Below are positions 1-5,346 of a stretch of DNA of 20,286 nt, one piece after another. How positions within the stretch are numbered: the first letter of the stretch is position 1; the number at the start of each line of letters is the position of its first letter. The position numbers and the translations under genes were made by a program. The DNA is from a virus, in the IMG/VR virus record IMGVR_UViG_3300032011_000174, positions 1-20,286 of that record, one strand, 5' to 3'. The notes beneath the pieces were generated by a model. That model was not told where the DNA came from, made no database searches, and worked only from the letters and a program-made list of their open reading frames with translations.

Positions 1-189
1 CAGAAGTACCATATATATAAAGTTTCTTTCAAGTGTAAACAGTTGATCGCGAGAATGTACCGTATAATGTTAGGGGAAGAGGATATTCCTGAAACTACTA
101 GATCTAATTCAATTATGAAGAGATCTAGCTATAGTGATAAAGTATTATCCACTTCCATAACTTATTTAAATAAAGATAAAACAAGATAA
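1..189 (+). CDS. C-terminal end of an unidentified phage protein (5' truncated)
   Basis: The reading frame is open from base 1 and ends at TAA 187-189, leaving the last 62 residues of a gene that starts upstream of the window. The visible part is basic and polar, with several Lys, Arg and Ser residues. It contains RSNSIMKRSSYSDKVL near the middle and finishes NKDKTR. No membrane segment or recognisable motif is seen. The next gene starts one base after the stop, which fits the tight packing downstream and supports this as the true end of a coding region. I do not recognise the family. The frame is convincing mainly because of that junction and the lack of stops. Confidence 0.6.
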   Translation, partial: QKYHIYKVSFKCKQLIARMYRIMLGEEDIPETTRSNSIMKRSSYSDKVLSTSITYLNKDKTR

Positions 190-190
190 T

Positions 191-604
191 ATGGCAATGA
201 CAGATGATGAAGCGAAAACCGCGTGGCAAGTATATGATGTAGTTCATGGAATTGGATCATCTATGCTTGGAGGCGAAGAAGGCTTAGGTGGTTTAGTAGG
301 AATGGGAACTTCAGCTGGAATGGAATCTCTAGTTGGAAAAGATCCTAGAAAAGTAGATCCTAATACAGGGAAAATAGATCCAACAGTGAATAACACTATT
401 CCTGGAAACGTTAGCGCTGCACCAGGTGTTGGAGGTAATAACAAAGATGGAGTTGGTTTGGGTAATGAAATTACCAATGTCAATGGAAAATCTTTATCTA
501 CAATGTCACCCTCTTCTAGTGACGGAAACAACTGGAGTCAAGGAGTTTCTAACATTGCTAACCCGTACATCTCACATGATGAAAACACACAAGACTACGC
601 TTAA
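191..604 (+). CDS. Gly/Ser/Asn-rich hypothetical protein (137 aa)
   Basis: The function is not recognised. The N-terminal ~20 residues are acidic and helical-looking (TDDEAKTAWQVYDVVHGIG). Next comes a glycine-rich stretch with small hydrophobics (GGEEGLGGLVGMG, about residues 28-40) that resembles a glycine zipper. The C-terminal ~80 residues are low-complexity and rich in Gly, Asn, Ser and Pro, so probably disordered. There are no cysteines and no clear transmembrane helix. ATG 191 lies one base after the upstream stop; ATG 197 is a possible alternative start. The protein at 1370-1798 has a similar build (short helical or hydrophobic head, long disordered tail), so both could be minor virion or accessory proteins. 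That is only an inference from composition. A long antisense ORF here is judged a shadow. Confidence 0.7.
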   Translation: MAMTDDEAKTAWQVYDVVHGIGSSMLGGEEGLGGLVGMGTSAGMESLVGKDPRKVDPNTGKIDPTVNNTIPGNVSAAPGVGGNNKDGVGLGNEITNVNGKSLSTMSPSSSDGNNWSQGVSNIANPYISHDENTQDYA

Positions 605-613
605 ATAAATATT

Positions 614-787
614 ATGCCAAAACAAGGATATAAACAAACACCGGCTGGAAGGCCTAATCCAATACCTGCTAAAAAGGTTTTAGGAAAAAGACAAATGGTT
701 GCTAACAACACAGCAGTTAAATCAGTATGTGTAGCAGATGCTATACCTTATAAAGGTAATGCAGTGCTGAACGCCAACAAAGGTTAA
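614..787 (+). CDS. Small basic hypothetical protein (57 aa)
   Basis: This short gene runs from ATG 614 to TAA 785-787. The start is preceded by TAAATAAATATT, the A/T-only leader type seen before many genes here, which is the best support for it being real. The product is basic, begins MPKQGYKQTPAGRPNPIPAKK, has one cysteine (in VKSVCVADA) and ends NAVLNANKG. It shows no membrane segment or known domain. It lies between the Gly-rich gene and a small membrane protein just before the endolysin. The function is unknown; its place in the lysis region does not by itself show a lysis role. Confidence 0.6.
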   Translation: MPKQGYKQTPAGRPNPIPAKKVLGKRQMVANNTAVKSVCVADAIPYKGNAVLNANKG

Positions 788-788
788 A

Positions 789-962
789 GTGGAACTTGCT
801 GATAGTGTTAAACTATATGCTGTAAACACGGGAGCGTTTGCTGCTAGTTGTTGTGACTGGATGGAGCCAACATTAAAGATATTACTTTTAGGAGCTACTT
901 TAGGTTACACCTTACATAAATGGTATTTACTAAAGAAAGGTAACAATGAGGCAAATAAATAA
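789..962 (+). CDS. Small single-pass membrane protein upstream of the endolysin; possible holin or spanin-like
   Basis: This 57-aa ORF begins at GTG 789, the only plausible start after the in-frame stop at 768-770, and ends at TAA 960-962. The start lies one base after the preceding stop and five bases after AAAGG. The product has a polar N-terminus, a CC pair followed by DWMEP, and then one hydrophobic segment (KILLLGATLGYTLHKWYLL, about residues 30-48). A positive tail (KKGNNEANK) follows. It overlaps the endolysin start by 17 nt, suggesting coupled translation. A small membrane protein next to an amidase fits a holin or other lysis accessory, but a stronger holin candidate lies at 2964-3440. 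The role is inferred; the membrane segment is directly visible. Confidence 0.6.
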   Translation: MELADSVKLYAVNTGAFAASCCDWMEPTLKILLLGATLGYTLHKWYLLKKGNNEANK

Positions 963-1359
963 AATTATAGTACACTGCTCAGCTACGCGTGATGGTCAAG
1001 ATGTATCAGTTGATACTATCAGGAAATGGCACGTAGAAGGTAGAGGGTGGTCCGATATAGGGTATCATTTTTATATAGATATTTTTGGGAGAATTCACAA
1101 AGGTAGAGATATAGCAAAAATGGGTGCTCATTGTAAAGGATATAATAGAAACTCGATAGGAGTTTGTTATGCGGGTGGAGTCGAAGAAGACGGGAAAACA
1201 CCAGCAGACACAAGAACATTTGAACAAGAAGAAGCATTATTATGTGTTCTTCGAACACTAAAAGCAATGTATCCAAATGCGGTAATTCACTCGCATAGGG
1301 ATTTTGCAAACAAAGCATGTCCATCATTTGATGCGACAGAAGAATACAAAAACATATAA
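946..1359 (+). CDS. Endolysin: N-acetylmuramoyl-L-alanine amidase, T7 lysozyme-like (Amidase_2)
   Basis: This enzyme hydrolyses the amide bond between N-acetylmuramic acid and L-alanine in peptidoglycan, lysing the cell from the periplasm once the inner membrane is breached. The 137-aa length is close to T7 lysozyme (151 aa) and covers one Amidase_2/PGRP-type domain. The expected residues are visible. Zinc ligands by comparison with T7 are H10 (in IIVHCSAT), H117 (in HSHRDF) and C125 (in KACPSFD). Catalytic residues are Y40 (in GWSDIGYHFYI) and K123. The block NRNSIGVCYAGG (residues 67-78) is also typical. There is no signal peptide, so export depends on a holin. ATG 946 sits inside the end of the small membrane-protein gene and follows AAAGG with a 5-nt spacer. 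Confidence 0.95.
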   Translation: MRQINKIIVHCSATRDGQDVSVDTIRKWHVEGRGWSDIGYHFYIDIFGRIHKGRDIAKMGAHCKGYNRNSIGVCYAGGVEEDGKTPADTRTFEQEEALLCVLRTLKAMYPNAVIHSHRDFANKACPSFDATEEYKNI

Positions 1360-1369
1360 TTTAAAAATT

Positions 1370-1798
1370 ATGGCAAAAACAGCAAGAACAACAACATCAG
1401 CAATGAAAGGTGTTGAAGCAATTATGGGTGGGGCAGAAGCTATGAATGTAGCAAAAGGAGCAGTTATTACTCCATCTCCAGCAACTAGATTAGACACACC
1501 AACACCAACTCCAAATACACCAGTTGGAATACCGGCTATTACTAGTGTTGATCAATTTCGCAGTGACGCCCCGAAAAGAGCTGGTGGATATGATGGAGAT
1601 CCAGGTGAAAAAGGTGGTCCTACAGGCGGTGAAAAAGGCGGCAACGAGAAACTTATTGGCGGGATTGGGAAATTCTTACAAGCAAATCTTAAAGCAGCAC
1701 AACGAGCTGTAAAAGCACATAGCGGAGGGAAGTCAACAAGTAAGAAATCAAAGCCAAGTGAAAAAAATGGCGACAAAGACAAGTATAAAAATGGATAA
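1370..1798 (+). CDS. Low-complexity hypothetical protein with Gly-X-Y stretch and basic tail (142 aa)
   Basis: ATG 1370 is chosen over the in-frame ATG 1304 because 1304 lies inside the endolysin gene, whereas 1370 follows the endolysin stop and an A/T leader (TTTAAAAATT). The product has a helical Ala/Met/Gly-rich head (about residues 10-30). A Thr/Pro-rich linker follows (TPTPTPNTPVGIP, about 45-57), then a glycine-rich part with a few Gly-X-Y triplets (GYDGDPGEKGGP, about 73-84). The C-terminus is strongly basic (KKSKPSEKNGDKDKYKNG). It is probably largely disordered. I do not recognise the family. The composition would suit a virion-associated or DNA-interacting protein, but that is a guess. 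The overlapping +1-frame and antisense ORFs are shadows. Confidence 0.7.
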   Translation: MAKTARTTTSAMKGVEAIMGGAEAMNVAKGAVITPSPATRLDTPTPTPNTPVGIPAITSVDQFRSDAPKRAGGYDGDPGEKGGPTGGEKGGNEKLIGGIGKFLQANLKAAQRAVKAHSGGKSTSKKSKPSEKNGDKDKYKNG

Positions 1799-2006
1799 AT
1801 ACGAAGACAAGGAAGCGTCTATGGACGACTATTCGCATGAAAAAAAACTGGGTGCTGACGGAAGGTATGATTTAGAACATGGGCATAAGTCATGGGCTAA
1901 GAATGATTTTGATCACGCTCACGCTTTAAAAGACGATGCTCACGATGACGCATATCACAGACATTCTAGAACTAAGGTTTTGAAACATATGGGTAGTCGC
2001 GCATAA
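1791..2006 (+). CDS. Histidine/aspartate-rich small protein (71 aa), possible metal binder
   Basis: The function is unknown. Nine of about 71 residues are histidine, mostly paired with Asp: DLEHGHKSW, DFDHAHALKDDAHDD and YHRHSR. This looks like a low-specificity metal-binding stretch. It has no cysteine and no hydrophobic segment. Start choice is uncertain. ATG 1791 overlaps the upstream gene by 8 nt and follows AAGTATAAAA; ATG 1767 (in frame, 8 residues longer) and GTG 1758 would overlap it more. I prefer 1791 because overlaps here are usually short. The next gene begins 9 nt after the stop with its own A/T leader. Metal binding is inferred from composition only. Confidence 0.6.
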   Translation: MDKYEDKEASMDDYSHEKKLGADGRYDLEHGHKSWAKNDFDHAHALKDDAHDDAYHRHSRTKVLKHMGSRA

Positions 2007-2015
2007 AATAATATT

Positions 2016-2183
2016 ATGAAATCAAAAGGACTAGGTGACACTATTGAAAAATTTACTACCAGAACAGGTATTAAAAAATTAGCAGATAAAATTCCAGGAG
2101 GATGTAATTGTGACTATCGAAAAGATTGGTTTAACAAAAACTTTCCTTATAAGAATACTAAGTCTGGTCCTTTACATAAATAA
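2016..2183 (+). CDS. CxC/FPYKN microprotein, copy 1 (55 aa)
   Basis: This short ORF starts at ATG 2016 after AAATAATATT and ends at TAA 2181-2183. The product reads GLGDTIEKFTTRTGIKK near the N-terminus, then GGCNCDYRKDWFNK and FPYKN. It is clearly related to the 67-aa product of 2795-2998, which carries the same order: GLGDTIEK, T-x-TGIKK, C-x-C, RK, NK and FPYKN. Conservation of two copies in one genome shows it is a real gene. The CxC pair followed by basic and aromatic residues could bind metal or form a disulfide, but with only two cysteines a full zinc site would need a partner or dimer. I recall similar sequences in flavobacterial phages, with no known function. Confidence 0.75.
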   Translation: MKSKGLGDTIEKFTTRTGIKKLADKIPGGCNCDYRKDWFNKNFPYKNTKSGPLHK

Positions 2184-2189
2184 ATAATT

Positions 2190-2402
2190 ATGGCTAGATT
2201 ATCATCAGAACAAAGAAAAAAAATGAAAGCTAGTGCTTTCTGTGGACCTGACCGATCTTTTCCAGTTCCTGATTGCGATCATGTTATTGCTGCAAGGCGA
2301 ATGATAGATCGATATAAAGGTGAAGGAAGTAAAGAACGTATCATGGCTTGCGTAGAAAGAAAAGCCAAAACAATGTCTTGTAAAACTAAATCAGATAAAT
2401 AA
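2190..2402 (+). CDS. Conserved small Cys-containing protein, FCGPDRSFP...DCDH motif (70 aa)
   Basis: The 70-aa product carries a motif I recall from many phage proteins: SAFCGPDRSFPVPDCDHVIAA (residues 15-35), followed by RMIDRYKG and a C-terminal block RIMACVERKAK. In other phages this segment often stands alone or at the end of a larger structural or protease-region protein; its role is not known to me. Four cysteines (in FCGP, PDCDH, MACV and MSCK) plus the DH pair could form a zinc site, which is an inference. The gene starts at ATG 2190 after TAAATAATT, and its TAA shares one base with the next ATG (TAATG), so translation is probably coupled. Confidence 0.75.
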   Translation: MARLSSEQRKKMKASAFCGPDRSFPVPDCDHVIAARRMIDRYKGEGSKERIMACVERKAKTMSCKTKSDK

Positions 2403-2617
2403 TGGCACATCATAAAAATCTAGTAGAAAAATTAACTCCTGGTCAACAAATAATGCTAGGTCAATCACCGTTTCCGAAAACACAGATTAACTCACCAAGG
2501 TATAATGACATGCAAAAAGCGGCAAGCACAGTGCAAGATTTAAAAAAAATGGAGCTTTATAGACCAAACAAAGGTAGTTCAAGAAGAAAAGCTTTTGAAG
2601 AAAAATTAAACAGTTAG
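2402..2617 (+). CDS. Small basic hypothetical protein (71 aa)
   Basis: It starts with the last A of the preceding stop codon (TAATG) and ends at TAG 2615-2617. The product is basic and hydrophilic: MAHHKNLVEKLTPGQQIMLGQ at the start, SPFPKTQINSPRYNDMQKAAST in the middle (split here as SPFPKTQ and INSPRYNDMQ), and a Lys/Arg-rich end (SSRRKAFEEKLNS). No cysteine, membrane helix or known domain is seen. The tight coupling to 2190-2402 suggests that the two are made together. The function is unknown. Confidence 0.65.
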   Translation: MAHHKNLVEKLTPGQQIMLGQSPFPKTQINSPRYNDMQKAASTVQDLKKMELYRPNKGSSRRKAFEEKLNS

Positions 2618-2621
2618 CAAA

Positions 2622-2783
2622 ATGGATAAGATAAAAATAGTAATTAACTCACCGTTGTTTAGAACGGGAATGTGTGTAGCTATTGGTATAGCATTATTGA
2701 TTGAAAATCATCTAATGTATTCTGGCATGGCACTAGGAGTAGGATTAAGAGAGTTTTTCTTAGCATTTAAAGAAGGAGAATAA
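2622..2783 (+). CDS. Small hydrophobic membrane protein (53 aa)
   Basis: This short ORF begins at ATG 2622, four bases after the preceding stop, and ends at TAA 2781-2783. It has a short polar head (MDKIKIVINSPLFR). One or two hydrophobic segments follow: GMCVAIGIALLI (about residues 16-27) and MYSGMALGVGLREFFLAF (about 32-49). The end is charged (KEGE). This pattern suggests a hairpin or single-pass inner-membrane protein and would fit a small holin, antiholin or other lysis regulator, since the endolysin and a 3TM-type holin are nearby. The membrane character is visible; the lysis role is inferred from location. Confidence 0.6.
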   Translation: MDKIKIVINSPLFRTGMCVAIGIALLIENHLMYSGMALGVGLREFFLAFKEGE

Positions 2784-2794
2784 AAAAAAATATA

Positions 2795-2998
2795 ATGGAA
2801 TCAAATGAATCAAAAGGATTGGGAGATACAATCGAAAAAATAACCACTGCAACTGGAATAAAAAAAGTAGTAGATACAGTAAGTAAAGTTACAAAGAAAC
2901 CATGTGGTTGTGGTAAAAGGAAAGAAGCTTTAAACAAAGCATTTCCTTATAAAAATGCTAATAATGAGCAAACAGAAGAAACCAAGAAAGAAGTTTAA
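2795..2998 (+). CDS. CxC/FPYKN microprotein, copy 2 (67 aa)
   Basis: This is the longer paralog of 2016-2183. It shares KGLGDTIEK, T-x-TGIKK, a C-x-C pair (here CGCGKRKEALNK) and FPYKN in the same order. It adds a VDTVSKVTKK spacer and an acidic/basic tail (NEQTEETKKEV). The two copies are separated by three unrelated small genes, so they arose by duplication with later insertion, or by an old tandem duplication that diverged; DNA identity is only partial. The C-terminal 35 nt overlap the start of the holin gene. The role is unknown. The position just before the holin hints at lysis or late regulation, but nothing in the sequence proves it. Confidence 0.75.
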   Translation: MESNESKGLGDTIEKITTATGIKKVVDTVSKVTKKPCGCGKRKEALNKAFPYKNANNEQTEETKKEV

Positions 2999-3440
2999 AG
3001 AAACTAAAGTTGGGATATTTTTAAAAGAAAAAGGTCCTAAAATTTTAGATACTATTGGAGACGTTCTTCCAAGCAATGGGGTTTATGGAGTTGTAAAAAA
3101 CTTGATATCTCAAGATGAAGAAATGGATCCTGTAGATAAAGATTTAGTTTTGAAAATGATTGATCAAGACATTGCAGAGATGAATAGTGTTTCTGAAAGA
3201 TGGCAATATGATATGCAATCTGATTCTTGGTTAAGCAAAAATACAAGACCGTTAGCTTTAATATACCTAACAGTATGTATGACTTTATTTATAGTATTTG
3301 ACTCTATACAGTTATTGTTTGACATGAAAGCTGCTTGGATCGATTTATTACAAACATTATTAGTAACAGTATATGTAGCTTACTTTGGCTCTAGAGGAGC
3401 TGAAAAAGTATTTATAAATAAAAATAAAAACAAACAATGA
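2964..3440 (+). CDS. Holin, 3TM gene-transfer/phage holin family-like (158 aa)
   Basis: This is the likely holin that forms the inner-membrane lesion and frees the amidase. A basic N-terminus (MSKQKKPRKKFKETKVG) and a helical region with IGDVLPSNGVYGVVKNLI come first. Next is the block SVSERWQYDMQSDSWLSKNT (about residues 75-94), then RPLALIYLTVCMTLFIVF (TM1, about 95-115) and WIDLLQTLLVTVYVAYFG (TM2, about 125-142), ending GSRGAEKVF. The SDSWLSKNxRPL-TM-TM-YFGSRGxEK layout is what I recall for the 3TM holin family found in flavobacterial phages; only two strong membrane helices are obvious. ATG 2964 is preferred over in-frame ATG 2955 because homologs, as remembered, begin MSKQKKPRKKFK. It overlaps the upstream gene by 35 nt and the downstream gene by 4 nt (ATGA). 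Confidence 0.8.
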   Translation: MSKQKKPRKKFKETKVGIFLKEKGPKILDTIGDVLPSNGVYGVVKNLISQDEEMDPVDKDLVLKMIDQDIAEMNSVSERWQYDMQSDSWLSKNTRPLALIYLTVCMTLFIVFDSIQLLFDMKAAWIDLLQTLLVTVYVAYFGSRGAEKVFINKNKNKQ

Positions 3441-4114
3441 GTTTAATAGGAACGATGTACAAAGAACCTAGAGTATTTGCACATGATGCATATGCTCTAA
3501 GTGCCTTAGAAGCGCAATATGGTATTATAGACCCACCTCCATACTCTTTAAATATAAGAAGTGCAGGTCTTGAGTATTATTGTGCTAATGGAGCTACAGA
3601 TGTAAGAACACAAGGTGGTAGTGGTAGCGGCTTAACTGTAGATTTGACAGTAAATATGGCAAATGGTGTAATTGGAAATGCTGCTGTAAATAACCAAGGG
3701 TTTGGATACGTACCAGGGGATATAGTTAGTGTTGATGCTGAATGCGGGAACAATACCGGAACTTTAATTATCAACGCAGTTGATATAGTAACACCAATAG
3801 CTTGGGCCTATGGAGATCCTTTAACTATAAAACCTGGACCAAAAACAGATATTGGGTACTTCAAAGAAAAAACACAATATAGTTATACTTATGGGAAAAA
3901 CAATTATGTAAACCCAGGTCCTCCAGCGGCTTTATATATTGCAGCTGACATGGACATAACTGTAATAATGGAAGCTTCTAATGATATTTTCACTGGAGTA
4001 ACAAAGCAAACACAATTTAAAGGTGTGAAAGCCGGAACAATATTACCATTTTCAGTGCTAACAGTAACAAACATATCTGCTGGAACTTTTGATGATGTTG
4101 TAGCTCTTTGGTAA
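3437..4114 (+). CDS. Probable beta-rich virion or fibre-associated protein (225 aa)
   Basis: The product is rich in Gly, Thr, Val and Asn and looks mostly beta-stranded. About residues 60-102 hold a unit, GGSGSGLTVDLTV then GNAAVNNQGFGYVPGDIVSV, of a type I know from phage fibre and other surface proteins (Gly-rich strand, then GxGY-x2-GD). The C-terminal part (AADMDITVIMEASND, then AGTILPFSVLTV and SAGTFDDVVALW) resembles the end of small phage structural proteins. The N-terminal segment (EPRVFAHDAYALSALEAQYG) is not recognised. The start overlaps the holin stop by ATGA. It may be a decoration, spike or fibre-adaptor protein; which one is unclear. No signal peptide or membrane helix is seen. 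Confidence 0.65.
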   Translation: MSLIGTMYKEPRVFAHDAYALSALEAQYGIIDPPPYSLNIRSAGLEYYCANGATDVRTQGGSGSGLTVDLTVNMANGVIGNAAVNNQGFGYVPGDIVSVDAECGNNTGTLIINAVDIVTPIAWAYGDPLTIKPGPKTDIGYFKEKTQYSYTYGKNNYVNPGPPAALYIAADMDITVIMEASNDIFTGVTKQTQFKGVKAGTILPFSVLTVTNISAGTFDDVVALW

Positions 4115-4150
4115 TGATAGGAAATTCTAATATAAATTAAATAAAATAAA

Positions 4151-4411
4151 ATGAAAAAAATAAAATCAGAGCAATTAAAAGTTGTCCAAGAACAACAAAC
4201 AAAATTAAATGAAATATTAAATCAAGTTGGTTATTTAGAAGCTCAGAAGCATGGACTGTTGCATCAATTTGGTGAGATTAACATGGAGGTAGAAAAATTT
4301 AAACACGACCTAGAAAAAGAATACGGATCTATAAATATTAATGTAGAAACTGGAGAGTATAAGGAAATTGAAAAACCTCAACTTGAAGCGGAATTAAGTA
4401 AAGTAGATTAA
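4151..4411 (+). CDS. Small coiled-coil protein with YGSININVETGEY motif (86 aa)
   Basis: The gene starts at ATG 4151 after an A/T-only leader. Residues 1-55 are a long charged helix with regular hydrophobic spacing (for example KLNEILNQVGYLEAQKHGLL), likely a coiled coil. It ends in the block EKEYGSININVETGEY (about residues 55-70). A helix followed by a short (Y)G-x-(V/I)NI-x3-(T/D)GEY strand is a type of small protein I recall in marine and flavobacterial phages, without an assigned function. The gene is followed after one base by another small conserved gene. A role as an assembly or chaperone-like accessory is possible but not shown. Confidence 0.65.
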   Translation: MKKIKSEQLKVVQEQQTKLNEILNQVGYLEAQKHGLLHQFGEINMEVEKFKHDLEKEYGSININVETGEYKEIEKPQLEAELSKVD

Positions 4412-4412
4412 G

Positions 4413-4643
4413 ATGGTTAATAAAATAAGAAAAATAAGTATAGGTTCCGATTACAAAAACGAGGCTATGCATTATGCAGTAGGTCAAAACGTATATGGAG
4501 GACATACTATTTCTGATATCTTAGAACCACAGCATGGGGAGTATATGATATATATACAGAAAGAAGATGAAGTTTTACCATGGAAAAAATTTAACTCAAA
4601 TATGGCTATTGCTGTAGAATTCGACTTAGAATATAGTGAATAG
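4413..4643 (+). CDS. Conserved small phage protein, ISIGSDYKN family-like (76 aa)
   Basis: The 76-aa product has the pattern KISIGSDYKNEAMHYAVGQ (residues 7-25), GGHTISDIL (about 29-37), then MIYIQKEDEVLPWKKFN (about 46-62) and a beta-like end (MAIAVEFDLEYSE). I recall this small family (ISIGSDYK-x-AMHY-x-VGQ, IYI-x-KDNEV-x-WK-x-F) in many marine phages next to the packaging genes, with no known function. The start, one base after the preceding stop, and the 8-nt overlap with the next gene suggest coupled translation. No membrane or metal-binding feature is seen. Confidence 0.7.
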   Translation: MVNKIRKISIGSDYKNEAMHYAVGQNVYGGHTISDILEPQHGEYMIYIQKEDEVLPWKKFNSNMAIAVEFDLEYSE

Positions 4644-5346
4644 TTTATATGACTTTATTGTTGAACCTGCAGGAGAAAGATATAACAACACAAAGAAATT
4701 AGGAAGTAGAGAACTAATAGTTAATACTAAAATAGAGGAGTATAAAGCTGTGAACAAAACAGCGAGAGTAATAGCTCTTCCTAAAGCGTTTACTACCGAA
4801 ATCAAAGTGGGTGATATTATAGCTGTTCATCAAAATGTGTTTAGAAGATTTTATAACATGAAAGGCAAAGAGCAAAATAGTAGATCTTACTTTAAAGAAG
4901 ATATGTATTTTTGTTCTTTAGATCAAGTTTATTTTTATAAAAGAAATGGACAATGGAAAAGTGTATATGATAGGTGTTTAGTTAAACCTATTAAATCTTT
5001 ATCTAACTATGTCAATAGGCAAGCTGAACCACAAACAGGTGTAGTTAAAGTGGTTAATAAAAAATTATTAGAATTAAATATAGCAGTAGGAGATTTAGTT
5101 AGTTTTCCACCTCAAGCTGCTTGGGAATTCATTTTAGATAGTGAATTATTTTATTGTATGAAATCAAGTAACATTACCTTAAAACATGAATATAAAGGAG
5201 ACGAAGAAGAGTATAATCCAAGCTGGGGCAATGGCGGTCAACGAGTTGATAAAAGTAGCGAAGGAACCGATTGTAGATACAGGGGAGGATGTAACTGCGG
5301 ACCGACTCAAGAACGCAGCTGCCACCAAGAAGTTAGCGATTTTTGA
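4636..5346 (+). CDS. GroES-like co-chaperonin with two Cpn10-type modules (236 aa)
   Basis: This is probably a phage co-chaperonin, analogous in role to T4 gp31, that caps the host chaperonin during folding of virion proteins. Two modules are visible. The first (about residues 40-120) has KVGDIIAVHQNVFRR and EDMYFCSLDQVYFYK, then FVKPI-like CLVKPI. The second (about 134-184) has VGDLVSFPPQAAWEFILDSE and LFYCMKSSNITL. This second block matches the GroES pattern GDxVxF...(E)F-x2-D-x-E-x-Y-x2-M-x3-DI well. The body ends at EEYNPSW (191-197). The last 39 residues are Cys/Gly/Arg-rich and are read out of frame over the next gene, so they look like read-through sequence. GTG 4636 is the only suitable start and overlaps the previous gene by 8 nt. 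Co-chaperonin activity is inferred. Confidence 0.7.
   Translation: MNSLYDFIVEPAGERYNNTKKLGSRELIVNTKIEEYKAVNKTARVIALPKAFTTEIKVGDIIAVHQNVFRRFYNMKGKEQNSRSYFKEDMYFCSLDQVYFYKRNGQWKSVYDRCLVKPIKSLSNYVNRQAEPQTGVVKVVNKKLLELNIAVGDLVSFPPQAAWEFILDSELFYCMKSSNITLKHEYKGDEEEYNPSWGNGGQRVDKSSEGTDCRYRGGCNCGPTQERSCHQEVSDF

Noticed and set aside
244-531. 95-aa antisense ORF
   Set aside because: Complement of Gly/Pro/Asn-rich codons of the 191-604 gene; no start context or recognisable protein.
426-608. 60-aa + frame ORF inside the 191-604 gene
   Set aside because: Overlaps entirely a longer ORF with better start context; no recognisable sequence.
1304-1369. Extended start of the 1370-1798 gene
   Set aside because: It would lie within the endolysin gene, while ATG 1370 has an A/T leader like its neighbours.
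3000-3200. Possible Bacteroidetes -7 element (TA-N2-TTTG-like, near 3145)
   Set aside because: It lies inside the holin coding region with no paired -33 TTG element at suitable distance, so chance is the likelier cause.
5186-5230. Longer start for the TerS-position gene
   Set aside because: Adds 15 residues deep within the GroES-like body and lacks an A/T leader; the short start fits better, although not proven.
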